Positions 43,995 to 53,745 are shown, counted from the first letter of the stretch. The stretch: 64,000 bases of DNA from Dinoroseobacter sp049801095 (GCF_049801095.1 NZ_JBNAGH010000005.1:186001-250000); one strand, 5' to 3'. Notes: generated from the letters alone by a model not told the origin. Program-made: numbers and translations.

Positions 43995-46900
43995 ATGCGG
44001 TTCAACCGACTGCGCCTGAATGGCTTCAAAAGCTTTGTGGACCCGACCGATCTCATCATCGGGGACGGGCTGACCGGCGTGGTCGGGCCGAATGGCTGTG
44101 GCAAGTCGAACCTGCTCGAGGCTCTGCGCTGGGTGATGGGGGAGAACCGGCCCACCGCCATGCGTGGCGGCGGGATGGAGGATGTGATCTTTGCCGGGGC
44201 CGCCAGCCGTCCGGCCCGGAACTTCGCCGAAGTGGCGCTGATCATGGACAATTCCGACCGCCGCGCGCCTGCGGGGTTCAACGACACGGACCAGCTCGAG
44301 ATCATCCGCCGGATCACCCGGGATGTGGGCTCGGCCTACAAGACCAATGGCAAGGATGTGCGGGCGCGCGATGTGCAGATGCTCTTTGCCGATGCCTCCA
44401 CCGGGGCTCATTCTCCGGCACTGGTGCGGCAGGGCCAGATCTCCGAGCTGATCAACGCCAAGCCCAAGGCGCGCCGCCGGATTCTCGAGGAGGCAGCTGG
44501 GATCTCCGGCCTTTACCAGCGACGGCATGAGGCCGAGCTGAAGCTCAAGGGCGCGGAGACCAATCTCGACCGGGTCGATGACGTGCTGGAGGCGCTCGCG
44601 GCGCAGCTCTCGACCCTCGCGCGGCAAGCCAAGCAGGCCGCGCGGTATCGCGAGATCGGCACGCAACTGCGGCAGGCCGAAGGGCTACTGCTCTATCGGC
44701 GCTGGCGCGAGGCGGATGAGGCGCGGCTCATCGCGGTGCAGGCCCTGACCACCCGCACCACCGAGGCGGGTGCAGCCGAGACCGCCGCGCGGCAGGCGGG
44801 ACAGGCCCGCGTCAAGGCCGATGAAGCCCTGCCGCCTCTGCGCGAGGAGGAGGCAATTGCCGGGGCCGTGGTCCAGCGCCTCCATGTGCAGCGGGACACG
44901 CTGGCGGATCAGGAGACGCGCGCCCGGGACGCGATCGACACCCTGACCGGGCGGATCACCACGCTCGAGGCGGATATTGCCCGGGAGGCGGAGCTCAACA
45001 AGGATGCGGGCGAGACCATCGACAAGCTCGAATGGGAGCAGGGCCAGATCGCCAAGGCCACCGAGGGTCATGACGAGAAGCTTGCCGAGGCGGCGGAGGC
45101 TGCGCGGGCGGCGGGCGAGGTCCTGACCGATCGCGAGACGACGCAGTCGGAGATGACCGAGGATGTGGCGCGTCTTGCGGCCCGGCACCAATCGACCCAG
45201 CGCCTCTTGCAGGAGGCGACGCGCACCGAGGCCCGCGCGCAGGAGCAGGCTGCCAAGGCCGACACGGCCCTTTCGGAGGCGCAGGCGGGTCTGACCCAGG
45301 CAGAGGCCCGGTTTGCCGAGGCTGGTACGGCGCAGACGGCGGCCCAGTCCGAAACCGAGGCGGCCGAGGCGGCTCTCACCGAGGCCGAGGCGCGTCGTAG
45401 TGCTGTGCAGGGCGAGGAAGCCGATGCCCGCGCCGCCCGCTCCGAGGCCGAGGGCGAAGCGACCGCTCTGCGGGCCGAGGTGGGTGCCTTGGAGAAACTC
45501 GTGGCGCGCGACCGGGCCGAGGGCGGACAGGTGCTGGATGCGGTGACCGCCGCGCCGGGCTTTGAGGCCGCACTCGGGGCCGCATTGGCCGATGATCTGA
45601 AAGCACCTGAGGTCGAGGGCGACCGCTCGGGCTGGCACCTCCTGCCGGGCTATGACAGCGCGGCCACTTTGCCCGATGGCGCGACGCCTCTGGCCGAGCA
45701 TGTCACGGTCCCGGGCGTTTTGGCGCGCCGCATGGCGCAGGTGGGGCTCGTGGATCGGTCCGAGGGCGCGCGGTTGCAGCCCGCTTTGCGCCCGGGTCAG
45801 CGCCTCGTGTCGCGGGAGGGCGATCTCTGGCGCTGGGACGGTCTGGCGGCCCGCGCCGAGGACGCGCCCTCGGCCGCCGCAGCCCGGTTGCAGCAGATCA
45901 ACCGTCTGTCCGCGCTGAAGTCTGATCTTGAACGGGCGGAGGCGCAGGCGAGCACCGCGCGGGCCAGCCATGAGGCCCTGCAAGCGGATCTGCGCGCTGC
46001 TGCCGACGCCGACCGGACGGCCCGCGAAGCGCGCAAAGCGGCCGAGCGCAGCTTGGGCGAGGCGAGCCGTGCCCTGAGCCGGGCCGAGGCCGACAAGAAT
46101 ATCATGGCGGGCAAGCTCGAGACGCTCTCGGGTTCGGTCGCGCGCTACCGCGACGAGGTGCTCGAGGCACGCAAGGCCCTGTCCGAGGCGCAGGCCGCGC
46201 AAGCCGGGCTCGGCGATCTGGAAGCCGCGCGCGCGCAGGTCGAGGCGATCCGCGTCACCGTGGACGCAGCGCGGATGACCATGCTCGCCAAACGCTCCGC
46301 CCATGACGAGCTGCGCCGTGAAGGTGAGGCGCGCACCCGCCGCAGTCAGGAAATCACCCAGCAGATCAGTGGCTGGCGCCACCGGCTGGAGACCGCCGAG
46401 GCCCATAAGGCCGAACTGGAGGGGCGGCTTGAGAACAGCCGTGCGGAGTTGAAAACAGCCACCGCCGCCCCGGGGGAGATCGCCGCCAAGCGCGAGGCGC
46501 TGGCCCATGAGATCTCGCGGGCCGAGGCGCGCAAAGCCGCCGCCGCCGATGCCCTGAGCACCGCCGAGGGTGCTGCCCGCAAGGCCGAGCAGGCGGAGCG
46601 GGATGCGGAGCGTGCCGCCTCCGAGGCGCGGGAGGCCCGGGCGGCCTCCGAGGCCCGGGCGGAGGCCGCTGCCGAGACCGTGGCCCTGGCTGCCGAACGG
46701 ATCCAGGAGGCGCTGGAGGTCACGCCGCAACAGCTCCTCGATACGCTCAAGGTCGATGCCGATGGCATGCCCGCTGCCGAGGCCATTGAAGCCGAGGTCA
46801 ACCGTCTCAAGCGTCAGCGCGACGCCATGGGGGCCGTGAACCTGCGGGCTGAGGAAGACGCCAAAGCCGTCGACGAGGAATACCAGACGCTGATCTCGGA

Positions 46901-47447
46901 GAAGGGCGATCTGGAAGGCGCGATCGGCAAGCTGCGCACGGGCATCTCCAGCCTGAACAAGGAGGGGCGCGAGCGGCTTCTGACGGCGTTCGAACAGGTG
47001 AACGAGAACTTCTCAATGCTCTTCACCCACCTCTTTGGCGGCGGGGAGGCCAAGCTGGTGCTGGTGGAATCCGACGACCCGCTTGAAGCCGGGCTCGAGA
47101 TCATGTGCCAGCCCCCGGGCAAACGCCTGAGCACGCTCAGCCTGCTCTCGGGCGGGGAGCAGACCCTCACGGCGCTCGCGCTGATCTTTGCGGTCTTCCT
47201 CGCCAACCCGGCGCCGATTTGCGTGCTCGACGAGGTCGACGCGCCGCTCGACGACGCAAATGTCACGCGCTTCTGCGACCTGCTGGACGAGATGACCCGG
47301 CGCACGGAAACGCGCTTCCTGATCATCACCCACCACGCGGTGACCATGGCGCGGATGGATCGGCTCTTTGGGGTGACCATGGGCGAGCAGGGGGTCAGCC
47401 AGCTCGTCTCAGTGGACCTGCGCAAGGCGGAAACGCTGGTCGCATAG
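43995..47447 (+). CDS. smc: Chromosome segregation protein SMC
   Basis: A 1150-residue SMC ATPase that, with ScpA and ScpB, compacts and separates chromosomes. The Walker A loop is GPNGCGKS (31-38). Long coiled-coil arms run from about 165 to 505 and 605 to 990, with the hinge between (about 510-600). The C-terminal head has the signature LLSGGEQTLTALAL and Walker B CVLDEVDAPLDD (about 1076). The ATG has GGAG 8 bases before it; the longer frame runs through the riboswitch region and is not coding. scpA and scpB are not in the window. Confidence 0.96.
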   Translation: MRFNRLRLNGFKSFVDPTDLIIGDGLTGVVGPNGCGKSNLLEALRWVMGENRPTAMRGGGMEDVIFAGAASRPARNFAEVALIMDNSDRRAPAGFNDTDQLEIIRRITRDVGSAYKTNGKDVRARDVQMLFADASTGAHSPALVRQGQISELINAKPKARRRILEEAAGISGLYQRRHEAELKLKGAETNLDRVDDVLEALAAQLSTLARQAKQAARYREIGTQLRQAEGLLLYRRWREADEARLIAVQALTTRTTEAGAAETAARQAGQARVKADEALPPLREEEAIAGAVVQRLHVQRDTLADQETRARDAIDTLTGRITTLEADIAREAELNKDAGETIDKLEWEQGQIAKATEGHDEKLAEAAEAARAAGEVLTDRETTQSEMTEDVARLAARHQSTQRLLQEATRTEARAQEQAAKADTALSEAQAGLTQAEARFAEAGTAQTAAQSETEAAEAALTEAEARRSAVQGEEADARAARSEAEGEATALRAEVGALEKLVARDRAEGGQVLDAVTAAPGFEAALGAALADDLKAPEVEGDRSGWHLLPGYDSAATLPDGATPLAEHVTVPGVLARRMAQVGLVDRSEGARLQPALRPGQRLVSREGDLWRWDGLAARAEDAPSAAAARLQQINRLSALKSDLERAEAQASTARASHEALQADLRAAADADRTAREARKAAERSLGEASRALSRAEADKNIMAGKLETLSGSVARYRDEVLEARKALSEAQAAQAGLGDLEAARAQVEAIRVTVDAARMTMLAKRSAHDELRREGEARTRRSQEITQQISGWRHRLETAEAHKAELEGRLENSRAELKTATAAPGEIAAKREALAHEISRAEARKAAAADALSTAEGAARKAEQAERDAERAASEAREARAASEARAEAAAETVALAAERIQEALEVTPQQLLDTLKVDADGMPAAEAIEAEVNRLKRQRDAMGAVNLRAEEDAKAVDEEYQTLISEKGDLEGAIGKLRTGISSLNKEGRERLLTAFEQVNENFSMLFTHLFGGGEAKLVLVESDDPLEAGLEIMCQPPGKRLSTLSLLSGGEQTLTALALIFAVFLANPAPICVLDEVDAPLDDANVTRFCDLLDEMTRRTETRFLIITHHAVTMARMDRLFGVTMGEQGVSQLVSVDLRKAETLVA

Positions 47448-47488
47448 CATGTGCGCGTCGGGGTCAGCCCGGGCTTGAACTCTGCCGG

Positions 47489-48190
47489 TCAGTTTGGCCG
47501 GTAGTCTGGACCGGAGCACGGAAGAAGAAAAACACCGCTGTTTGGACGGAGTGCGTAGTCCGGTTTACACTCGAACGCATGGTTCAGTTCCACCGCCGCG
47601 CCGGGTTTGTCCGGGAACACACCAGAGATGTCGTAGGCAAAGCTGCTTTGCGGATCATAGGCTCCATGCGGCCATGTCTTGTAGGACGCGATGTAGATCC
47701 GGTGATAATAGGCGGCCTTGCTGGGCACGCGCGCCGGTTCCGTAAAGAAGTGCCGCCACGCTCCGGAGACATGGTCAGACAGGCCGTCTCCGAATTCGGA
47801 ATTCGGGCGGGCGTCATGGGCGTTCACCCAGATCTCTGCCAATTGCGCAGACTGGCTCGGGGTCATGCTCTCGAGGCCGACATAACACGTCCCCGATTGG
47901 TAGAGCACGGACACGGCGGGATCTGGTGCTGAAACATCAATGCGCGTTGCTGTTCCTCCGAATCTCGAGGCAACCGGGTATTGGGAGACGGTGAACCCGG
48001 CGCGTTGAAAGTTTTTGAGGACGCGCTCTTTGTTGAGGGGCTCAGAACACGCCCTGACCGCCTTTTGCGCAACCGCAAAGCTTTGCGGGTCCGCGGGGAC
48101 GGAGCTGATGAATGTGGGGTCGACCGGGGGGACCGTGCATCCGACCAAGGTGAGAAAGGCGATCAAGGATCGCGCCGCGTGCCATCGCAT
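47489..48190 (-). CDS. Putative lipoprotein, 233 aa
   Basis: I do not recognise the family. The start is the ATG with GGAG 6 bases before it; a TTG four codons upstream is less likely. The signal is short and Arg-containing, with a lipobox LTLVGC near residue 20, so it is probably a lipoprotein. The mature part has several paired cysteines and a Tyr-rich C-terminal half. Base use looks more AT-rich than in neighbouring genes, which could mean later acquisition. It stands alone, convergent with smc. Confidence 0.6.
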   Translation of the reverse strand: MRWHAARSLIAFLTLVGCTVPPVDPTFISSVPADPQSFAVAQKAVRACSEPLNKERVLKNFQRAGFTVSQYPVASRFGGTATRIDVSAPDPAVSVLYQSGTCYVGLESMTPSQSAQLAEIWVNAHDARPNSEFGDGLSDHVSGAWRHFFTEPARVPSKAAYYHRIYIASYKTWPHGAYDPQSSFAYDISGVFPDKPGAAVELNHAFECKPDYALRPNSGVFLLPCSGPDYRPN

Positions 48191-48327
48191 CCTGCACTCC
48201 AATCAAAACAAACCCGGCAACCAAAGATGGTCTTTGGGTATCACGCCCGTGCGGTTGCAATCGATGTGACGTAAGCGCTTCTGTCCACTTTGGGAGCTGT
48301 CAGCCGGGTTGTGGCCGGGGGAGGTCC

Positions 48328-49038
48328 TTAACGGGCCCGCAGGCTCGCCCAGAAAAACCCGCCCTCGGGTTCGAGGCGGATGACCGTCCATCCTGACAGC
48401 GCAGCGAGCTCCTCGATCTCGTGGGGTTCGGGGTGGAACCAGCCGAATTCGGGGCCGATCTCGCCCTCATAGGAGAGGCGGAGTTTCAGCTCACCGCGCC
48501 GTCGACCCTCGTCCAGGTTGCGCGCATGATAGGCGAGGTGACGGGGATTGTCGGTCCCCCGCACATTGATGCCGGTCAGCAGGAGCTGGCCGTCCTCTGC
48601 GCAGATCTCCCGCAAGCGGTGCAAGAGGGTTGCGCTGCCCTCGAAGGAGCCTCCGATCCCGATATTGTTCCCAAAGAGCGTGATATGTGCCGGCACAAAC
48701 GGCAGCTCCGGCGATTGGTCCGACAGGGCATCGAAGGCGCCGACTCCGGTCAGCCCCTGCGCCCGGCACACCGCCAAAGCGCCGTCCGAGCTGTCCAGAC
48801 CGAAGGCCGCGTGGCCATGCGCGCCGAGCCATCTCAGGTGGCGGCCCGCGCCACAGCCGAGATCCAGAGTCGGCCCGTCGATCAGCCGCAGGGCGGGGGC
48901 TTCGAACGCGAAGGGCTCCTCCTGAAAATAGAGGGCCGGGCTGTGCTCATCCGTCCAGCCATCGTCCCGCAGCACCTTGAGCGGCGTGTCCGTTTGCCCG
49001 TTGTAATACCCCAGAAGGGCCTTGCCGAAGATATCCAT
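48328..49038 (-). CDS. Class I SAM-dependent methyltransferase
   Basis: A 236-residue methyltransferase. Motif I is LDLGCGAGRHLRWLGAHG, with the acidic GLDSSDGAL loop after it, then the substrate-side FVPAHITLFGNNIGIGGS. The methyl acceptor is unknown. There is no membrane segment. It is transcribed alone; the 170 bp to the next plus-strand gene is a divergent promoter region. Confidence 0.88.
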   Translation of the reverse strand: MDIFGKALLGYYNGQTDTPLKVLRDDGWTDEHSPALYFQEEPFAFEAPALRLIDGPTLDLGCGAGRHLRWLGAHGHAAFGLDSSDGALAVCRAQGLTGVGAFDALSDQSPELPFVPAHITLFGNNIGIGGSFEGSATLLHRLREICAEDGQLLLTGINVRGTDNPRHLAYHARNLDEGRRRGELKLRLSYEGEIGPEFGWFHPEPHEIEELAALSGWTVIRLEPEGGFFWASLRAR

Positions 49039-49208
49039 GGCCGCAGGCTATCGAGGGGCTGATCCCGGAACAACATCGGGCGCGGCTTGGCCGGGCAAAT
49101 CGCGGGATGACACCTCCGGAGGCGGTCCTGCGCACGGCCCTGACCGAATTGTGACGGGAGACTTCGCCAAGACCGGGCTACCATCCAGGCACAGCACTCG
49201 GAGGCCCC

Positions 49209-49559
49209 ATGCGATACCTGACACTTGGACTGATTTTCCTCGCCCTTCCGGCGACCGCCCAAGAATGGGCTGTGCGCGACGGGGACGAGGCCTTGGCGCA
49301 AGCAGCCCTGACCGAGCGGCTCGTAGGCCAGCAAATCCAGTTTTACGACAACGGGATTTCCCGGTTCGAGACCGATGGGCGCTACTCTTATACCTATGAT
49401 CAGGGCGGCACGGCCTATGGCCAATTCGAGATCGCCGAGGACGGGCTCGTCTGCATCGATTTTATCAACGGGTTCTCTCGCTGCGACCGCTACGTCCAGA
49501 ATGGCGAGCGCTTCATCCTGCTGACCACGGACGGGCTGCGTTTCCCGATCCGGCCCTAG
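49209..49559 (+). CDS. Small exported protein, 116 aa
   Basis: I do not recognise a family with certainty. Residues 1-17 are a Sec signal peptide ending ATA. The mature part reads like a small beta-barrel: QIQFYDNGISRFETDGRYSYTY, GQFEIAEDGLVCIDF, and CDRYVQNGERFILL, with two cysteines that could form a disulfide. Such short proteins in this order are often periplasmic. It shares a CTAG with the stop codon of the convergent transglycosylase gene. Confidence 0.7.
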   Translation: MRYLTLGLIFLALPATAQEWAVRDGDEALAQAALTERLVGQQIQFYDNGISRFETDGRYSYTYDQGGTAYGQFEIAEDGLVCIDFINGFSRCDRYVQNGERFILLTTDGLRFPIRP

Positions 49560-50725
49560 AGCTTCGACAGAAGCGCCGCAGTCGGCCAGGCATCGGCGGG
49601 CAGGCCCAGACGCTGCTGCTCGGCCTGCACGGCGGCGCGGGTGCGGGCCCCGAGGATCCCGTCGATCTTGCCGACGTCATGGCCCCTGGCCTGCAGCCGG
49701 GTCTGCAGCTGCTTCATTTGCGCGTCATTGAGGCCGGGCTCCGGGGCGCCCGCGTCAAAGACCGGTGCCCCGGAGAGGCGTGTGGCGAAATAGGCCGCCG
49801 TGGTGACATAGACGAAGCTCTGGTTCCATTCGAAGAACACATCGAAATTCGGATAAGCGAGAAAGGCCGGGCCTTTGCGCCCCTGGGGCAGGATCAGCGC
49901 GGCCTTGAGCCCACTCTGGATCTCGCCCCAGCGCGGGGTCACCCCCATCCGCGCCCAGTCGCGCCCGGATTTGCGGTGGGTGAGGCCCGTTTCTGCCCAG
50001 TTCAGGGTATCGGGGACCGAAACCTCCTGCAGCCAAGGCTCGCCCTTGCGCCAACCCAGCCCGCTCAGCATGTTCGACCCGCTCAGCAGCGCATCGGGGG
50101 CCGAGGTCTTGAGGTAGACATGGCCGTCGCCATCGCCGTCGATCCCCTTGGTGAGGATATCCTCGGGCAGCATCTGGACCATGCCGATCTCTCCGGCCCA
50201 GGCGCCTGTGGTGCGGGCCGGGTCGAAATCGCCCGCCTCATAGAGCTCCAGCGCGGCGAAGACCTGCGGGCGGAAAAGCTCGGGACGGCGGCAGTCATGG
50301 GCGAGGGTGACCAGCGAGTTCAGCGTGTTGAAATCGCCCTGCACCGCGCCGTAATCGGTCTCCAGCGCCCAGAGGGCCAGAAGAACCCCGCGCTGGACGC
50401 CGAAGCGCGCTTCGGCCTGATCGAAGACCGCGTCGAAGCGCTCGGCATTGCGGCGGCCATTATCCATGCGGTTCTGGCTGATCACCCGCCGGGCGAACTC
50501 GGTGAAGGGCATCTTGAACACGCCCTGGGCCCGGTCCGCGCGCAGGGTCCGGCTGTCCTGGGCGGCGGTGCGAAAGAAGGCGTCGACGGTGGCTTTGCTG
50601 TGGCCCTTTGCCTGCGCCTCGGCCTTCAGCCCGGAGACAAAGCTCGAAAAGCTGCCACCGCATTGGGCTGCGGCGGTTCCCGTTAGAGCGAGCGAGATCA
50701 GGATCGGCAGGATGGTCTGGCGCAT
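49556..50725 (-). CDS. MltB-type lytic murein transglycosylase with C-terminal PG-binding domain
   Basis: A 389-residue periplasmic murein hydrolase. The signal peptide ends TAAAQ. The catalytic domain has ALWALETDYGAVQGDF, with the catalytic Glu, and GEIGMVQMLPEDIL. An EF-hand-like calcium loop, GIDGDGDGHVY, follows, as in Slt35. Residues about 325-389 are a peptidoglycan_binding_1 domain. The start at MRQTILPILISLAL gives a proper signal peptide; a longer frame adds an unrelated leader. It is probably transcribed alone. Confidence 0.92.
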   Translation of the reverse strand: MRQTILPILISLALTGTAAAQCGGSFSSFVSGLKAEAQAKGHSKATVDAFFRTAAQDSRTLRADRAQGVFKMPFTEFARRVISQNRMDNGRRNAERFDAVFDQAEARFGVQRGVLLALWALETDYGAVQGDFNTLNSLVTLAHDCRRPELFRPQVFAALELYEAGDFDPARTTGAWAGEIGMVQMLPEDILTKGIDGDGDGHVYLKTSAPDALLSGSNMLSGLGWRKGEPWLQEVSVPDTLNWAETGLTHRKSGRDWARMGVTPRWGEIQSGLKAALILPQGRKGPAFLAYPNFDVFFEWNQSFVYVTTAAYFATRLSGAPVFDAGAPEPGLNDAQMKQLQTRLQARGHDVGKIDGILGARTRAAVQAEQQRLGLPADAWPTAALLSKL

Positions 50726-50808
50726 GGGGCTCCCCTCAGGCTGGTCGCGGCGACGGTAGCAGGCTCGTGCCCGACCGCAAGCGCCCAAGGGTTAACGCAG
50801 AGCGCGGA

Positions 50809-51720
50809 TCAGACCACGGCGAGGATCGCCACCAGCGCCATGGTCAGGCCCCAGGCTCGCCAGAGCGCGCGGCATGCGGCCTCGATGGTCTCGGGGCCCG
50901 GGCTGCGGCTGCCCTCGGGATGGACGAAAGGGAAATCGCGCATCTCGCCCTCATAGCTGCGCGGCCCGGCCAGCGCGGTGCCGAGGGCAACGGCCATGGC
51001 CGCTTCGGGCCAGCCGGCATTGGGCGAGCGGTGCAAGGGGGCGTCCCGGGCGATCAGCGGCCAGTCCTGCGGGCGGCCTGCGGCCACGAGGATGACGAGC
51101 GCGCTTAGCCGCGCAGGCACCCAGTTCAGCAGGTCGTCAAAGCGCGCGGCGGCCCAGCCGAATTCCGCGTGGCGTGGGGTGCGGTAGCCGATCATGCTGT
51201 CGGCGGTGTTGGTGATCTTGTAGAGCATCAGCCCCGGGAGCCCGCCGACCAGGAACCAGAAGGCCGGGGCCAGCACCCCGTCCGAGAAGTTCTCGGCCCC
51301 GGATTCGATGGCGGCGCGGGCCACCCCGGGCGCGTCGAGCGTGGCGGTGTCCCGCCCTACGATCATCGCGACGGCGGTGCGGCCCTGGGGCAGGCCCGCC
51401 TGCAGGCCCGTGGCGACGGCGCGCACGTGCTCCACGAGGCTGCGATGGGCCAGCAGGATCGCGGCGAGTATCGCCTCGACGATCCAGCCGAGGCTGGCCA
51501 GCGCGAGCCCGAGCGCCAGCGCGCCGAGGCCCAGGGTCACCATCACCAGCACGCCCCGGAACCGGCCGTCCTTGCCGGTGTTCAGCCGTGCATCCGCCCC
51601 GCCGATGAGCCGCCCCATGAGCACCGCCGGATGCGGCAGTCGCGACCAGAGCCAATCCGGCTCGCCGAACGCCGCATCGAGCAGGAGCGCCACCAGCAGG
51701 ATCGCGGCATGTTCCGTCAT
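50809..51720 (-). CDS. cbiB: Adenosylcobinamide-phosphate synthase
   Basis: A 303-residue polytopic inner-membrane protein of the CbiB/CobD family, which joins (R)-1-amino-2-propanol phosphate (or equivalent) to adenosylcobyric acid. Typical segments are LLLDAAFGEPDWLWSRLPHP near the start, ARAAIESGAENFSDGVLAPAFWFLVGGLPG, and NWVPARLSAL. It is named CobD in Pseudomonas usage, so I use cbiB to avoid confusion. It overlaps cobC by 4 bp. The two act in consecutive steps. Confidence 0.93.
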   Translation of the reverse strand: MTEHAAILLVALLLDAAFGEPDWLWSRLPHPAVLMGRLIGGADARLNTGKDGRFRGVLVMVTLGLGALALGLALASLGWIVEAILAAILLAHRSLVEHVRAVATGLQAGLPQGRTAVAMIVGRDTATLDAPGVARAAIESGAENFSDGVLAPAFWFLVGGLPGLMLYKITNTADSMIGYRTPRHAEFGWAAARFDDLLNWVPARLSALVILVAAGRPQDWPLIARDAPLHRSPNAGWPEAAMAVALGTALAGPRSYEGEMRDFPFVHPEGSRSPGPETIEAACRALWRAWGLTMALVAILAVV

Positions 51721-52685
51721 GACAGGGCCTTCTCCAACCGCACCCAACCCTCTGAGCTGCCGGGCAGGCCGAGCCGCAGCCATGTGTCGGAATAGGGGAA
51801 GCGGCGGGCGAGGATGTGACAGGCGCCGAGCCGGTCCTGCGCAGCCTCCGCCGAGGGCGTGTCATAGAGCCGAAAGAGCGGCGTGCCCCCCAGAACGCGC
51901 CAGCCCGCGCCCATGGTCAGCCGGTCGAGCCGGTTCGCGTCCTGGGATAGGCGAGCGCGGGTCGCATCGGCCCAGCCATGGTCCGAGAGCGCCGTCTCAC
52001 CAATCCGCAGGGCCGGGCCAGAGACCGCCCAGGGTCCGATCCGCTCGCGCAGCGGGGCCAGTGTGTCGGGATGGCCGATCGCAAAGCCCAGCCGCAGCCC
52101 GGCGAGCCCCCAGAACTTGCCAAAGCTCTTGAGCACAAGGGTCCCGGGCCGCACGGCCCGGGCGATCAGGCTCGCCTCGGGCATCACGTCGCAAAAGCTC
52201 TCATCGATCACCGTGAGCGCGTCATCCGCGGGGATCTCGTCCCCGCGCCATGCCCGCCCATCGGGATTGTTGGGATGCACGACCACGCGCGCCTGCAGGC
52301 CGGTCGTATCAAGCGGATCCTGCGTGACCTCCCAGCCATGGGCGGCGAAGGCGGCCCCATGCTCGTTATAGGTCGGGCCCGGGATGGCGACGCGACCCGG
52401 GCTGTGCAGCCCGGGCAGGCTCGCGATCAGGGCCGAGGCGCCGGGGGCGGGCAGGATCTCGGCCCCGTCGGGGACCTGCCAGAAGGTGCGGGCCGCCGCG
52501 ATCAGGGCCTCAAAGGCGGGCCGGTCGGGCAGGGCGGTCCAGTCGGATGGAGAGAACGCGCCCACAGGATAGGGCACCGGGTTGATCCCGGTCGACAGAT
52601 CCAGCCAGGCATCCGGCGCGCCGCCCCAGCGGGCGCGCGCCGCTTCGATCCCGCCGCCATGGTCGCGGGGCGGGGGCCGGGTCAT
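51717..52685 (-). CDS. cobC: Threonine-phosphate decarboxylase (CobC/CobD-type aminotransferase fold)
   Basis: A 322-residue PLP enzyme of the histidinol-phosphate aminotransferase-like group. CobD-type members decarboxylate L-threonine-O-3-phosphate to aminopropanol phosphate. The PLP Lys lies in LKSFGKFWGLAGLRLGFA, and VIDESFCDV provides the conserved Asp. The N-terminus has WLDLSTGINPVPYP, typical of CobC. It overlaps cbiB and the DUF1636 gene by 4 bp on each side. It is named cobC in aerobic-pathway usage. Confidence 0.92.
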   Translation of the reverse strand: MTRPPPRDHGGGIEAARARWGGAPDAWLDLSTGINPVPYPVGAFSPSDWTALPDRPAFEALIAAARTFWQVPDGAEILPAPGASALIASLPGLHSPGRVAIPGPTYNEHGAAFAAHGWEVTQDPLDTTGLQARVVVHPNNPDGRAWRGDEIPADDALTVIDESFCDVMPEASLIARAVRPGTLVLKSFGKFWGLAGLRLGFAIGHPDTLAPLRERIGPWAVSGPALRIGETALSDHGWADATRARLSQDANRLDRLTMGAGWRVLGGTPLFRLYDTPSAEAAQDRLGACHILARRFPYSDTWLRLGLPGSSEGWVRLEKALS

Positions 52686-53074
52686 GGGGTCTGATCCTCG
52701 GCCTCATCCGCGGGCAGGGGCAGGTGGCGGGTCACGAAATGCCCCTTCACCCCTTGCGGCCAGGTCCGGTAGGGCACCTGTCCGGTCTCCGACGCCGCAT
52801 GGAGCGCGGCATAGTCCACGATGGCCTCTGCCGCTTCGGCTCCCGCCTCGAAATCCCCCAGCGTATAGGCCAGCTTGCCGGCTCCCTGGATCGTCACATT
52901 GCATCCAGCCTTGCAGCCCATGAGGCAGGAATGCCGCCGGGTCCGGACCTCAGCGGTGCCTTTCGCTGCAGCCTCGATCAGGTCGGCGAGCACTTCGCCA
53001 TCCGTGGTTTCGATCCCGCGATCTTCCCAATCGGCGCGTTTGCAAGTGTCGCAGATAGTGATCCAGCTGGTCAT
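52682..53074 (-). CDS. DUF1636 family protein, 130 aa
   Basis: A small cytoplasmic protein with a cysteine pair near the N-terminus (CDTC, in ITICDTCKRAD) and another pair in CLMGCKAGCNV, together giving five Cys. These could bind a metal or an Fe-S cluster, as in thioredoxin-like ferredoxins (inference). I know DUF1636 proteins as neighbours of cobalamin genes in alphaproteobacteria; the role is unproven. It leads the DUF1636-cobC-cbiB run. Confidence 0.85.
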   Translation of the reverse strand: MTSWITICDTCKRADWEDRGIETTDGEVLADLIEAAAKGTAEVRTRRHSCLMGCKAGCNVTIQGAGKLAYTLGDFEAGAEAAEAIVDYAALHAASETGQVPYRTWPQGVKGHFVTRHLPLPADEAEDQTP

Positions 53075-53354
53075 GGCTCGTCCTTGGTCCGTGGCGATGG
53101 CGCGTTCCCCGTCATGTCCCGCATTTCGCGCCGGGGTTCAATCGGCGATGCGATCTGGGGTGACCCAACCCCGACCTGCAAAGCAAGACGGCAGATTGGT
53201 TTCCCCAGTGGTAAACCATGAGTGAAAAACCGCCGATCCATTCAAATTTTGAAGATGGGGTCAAAAAGTATTACCGATCCGGCAGACTTATCGGCTAGCT
53301 TGCCCGCAGTGCGAGCCCGGCGGCCCTGCCGTCCAGAATCGCCAAGGGGGTAAA

Positions 53355-53714
53355 ATGCGCGTTTTGATCGTCCATGGCCAGGCGGGTCTTGCCGGTATTT
53401 GGGCTTCACATCTCAAGCGCGGCGGCGCCCGTGTCGACTGTGTGTCGGCGCAGGAAGACGCTGTGCGGCATCTGAGCGAACATCCGGTGGATGTGGTTTT
53501 GCTCTCGCTGACCCTTGCGGAGGGCAGCGCTTTGGCCATTGCCGATTACGCCAGCTATCGCCGCCCTGATACCCAGGTGATCTTCGTCAACAACTCGCAA
53601 TTTTTCAGCGACGGGTCGATTTTCAACCACGTTTCAAACGCCCGGGCGATGATGCCCGAAGACACCCCGCCCGAAGACCTGACGGCGATGGTGGAGCACT
53701 ACGCCACCCACTGA
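53355..53714 (+). CDS. Degenerate response-regulator receiver-like protein, 119 aa
   Basis: A single CheY-like domain by overall layout (MRVLIVHG strand, VDVVLLSLTLAEGSAL, PDTQVIFVNNSQFF). However, the phospho-acceptor Asp is replaced by S51, the usual acidic pair after strand 1 reads H7-G8, and the late Lys is missing. It is therefore a pseudo-receiver, probably a protein-binding module without phosphorylation. There is a good ribosome binding site (AAGGGGG). No histidine kinase or output gene is adjacent. Confidence 0.75.
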   Translation: MRVLIVHGQAGLAGIWASHLKRGGARVDCVSAQEDAVRHLSEHPVDVVLLSLTLAEGSALAIADYASYRRPDTQVIFVNNSQFFSDGSIFNHVSNARAMMPEDTPPEDLTAMVEHYATH

Positions 53715-53745
53715 TCCTTGCTGAAAAGCAGCCGAACGCGCGGCC

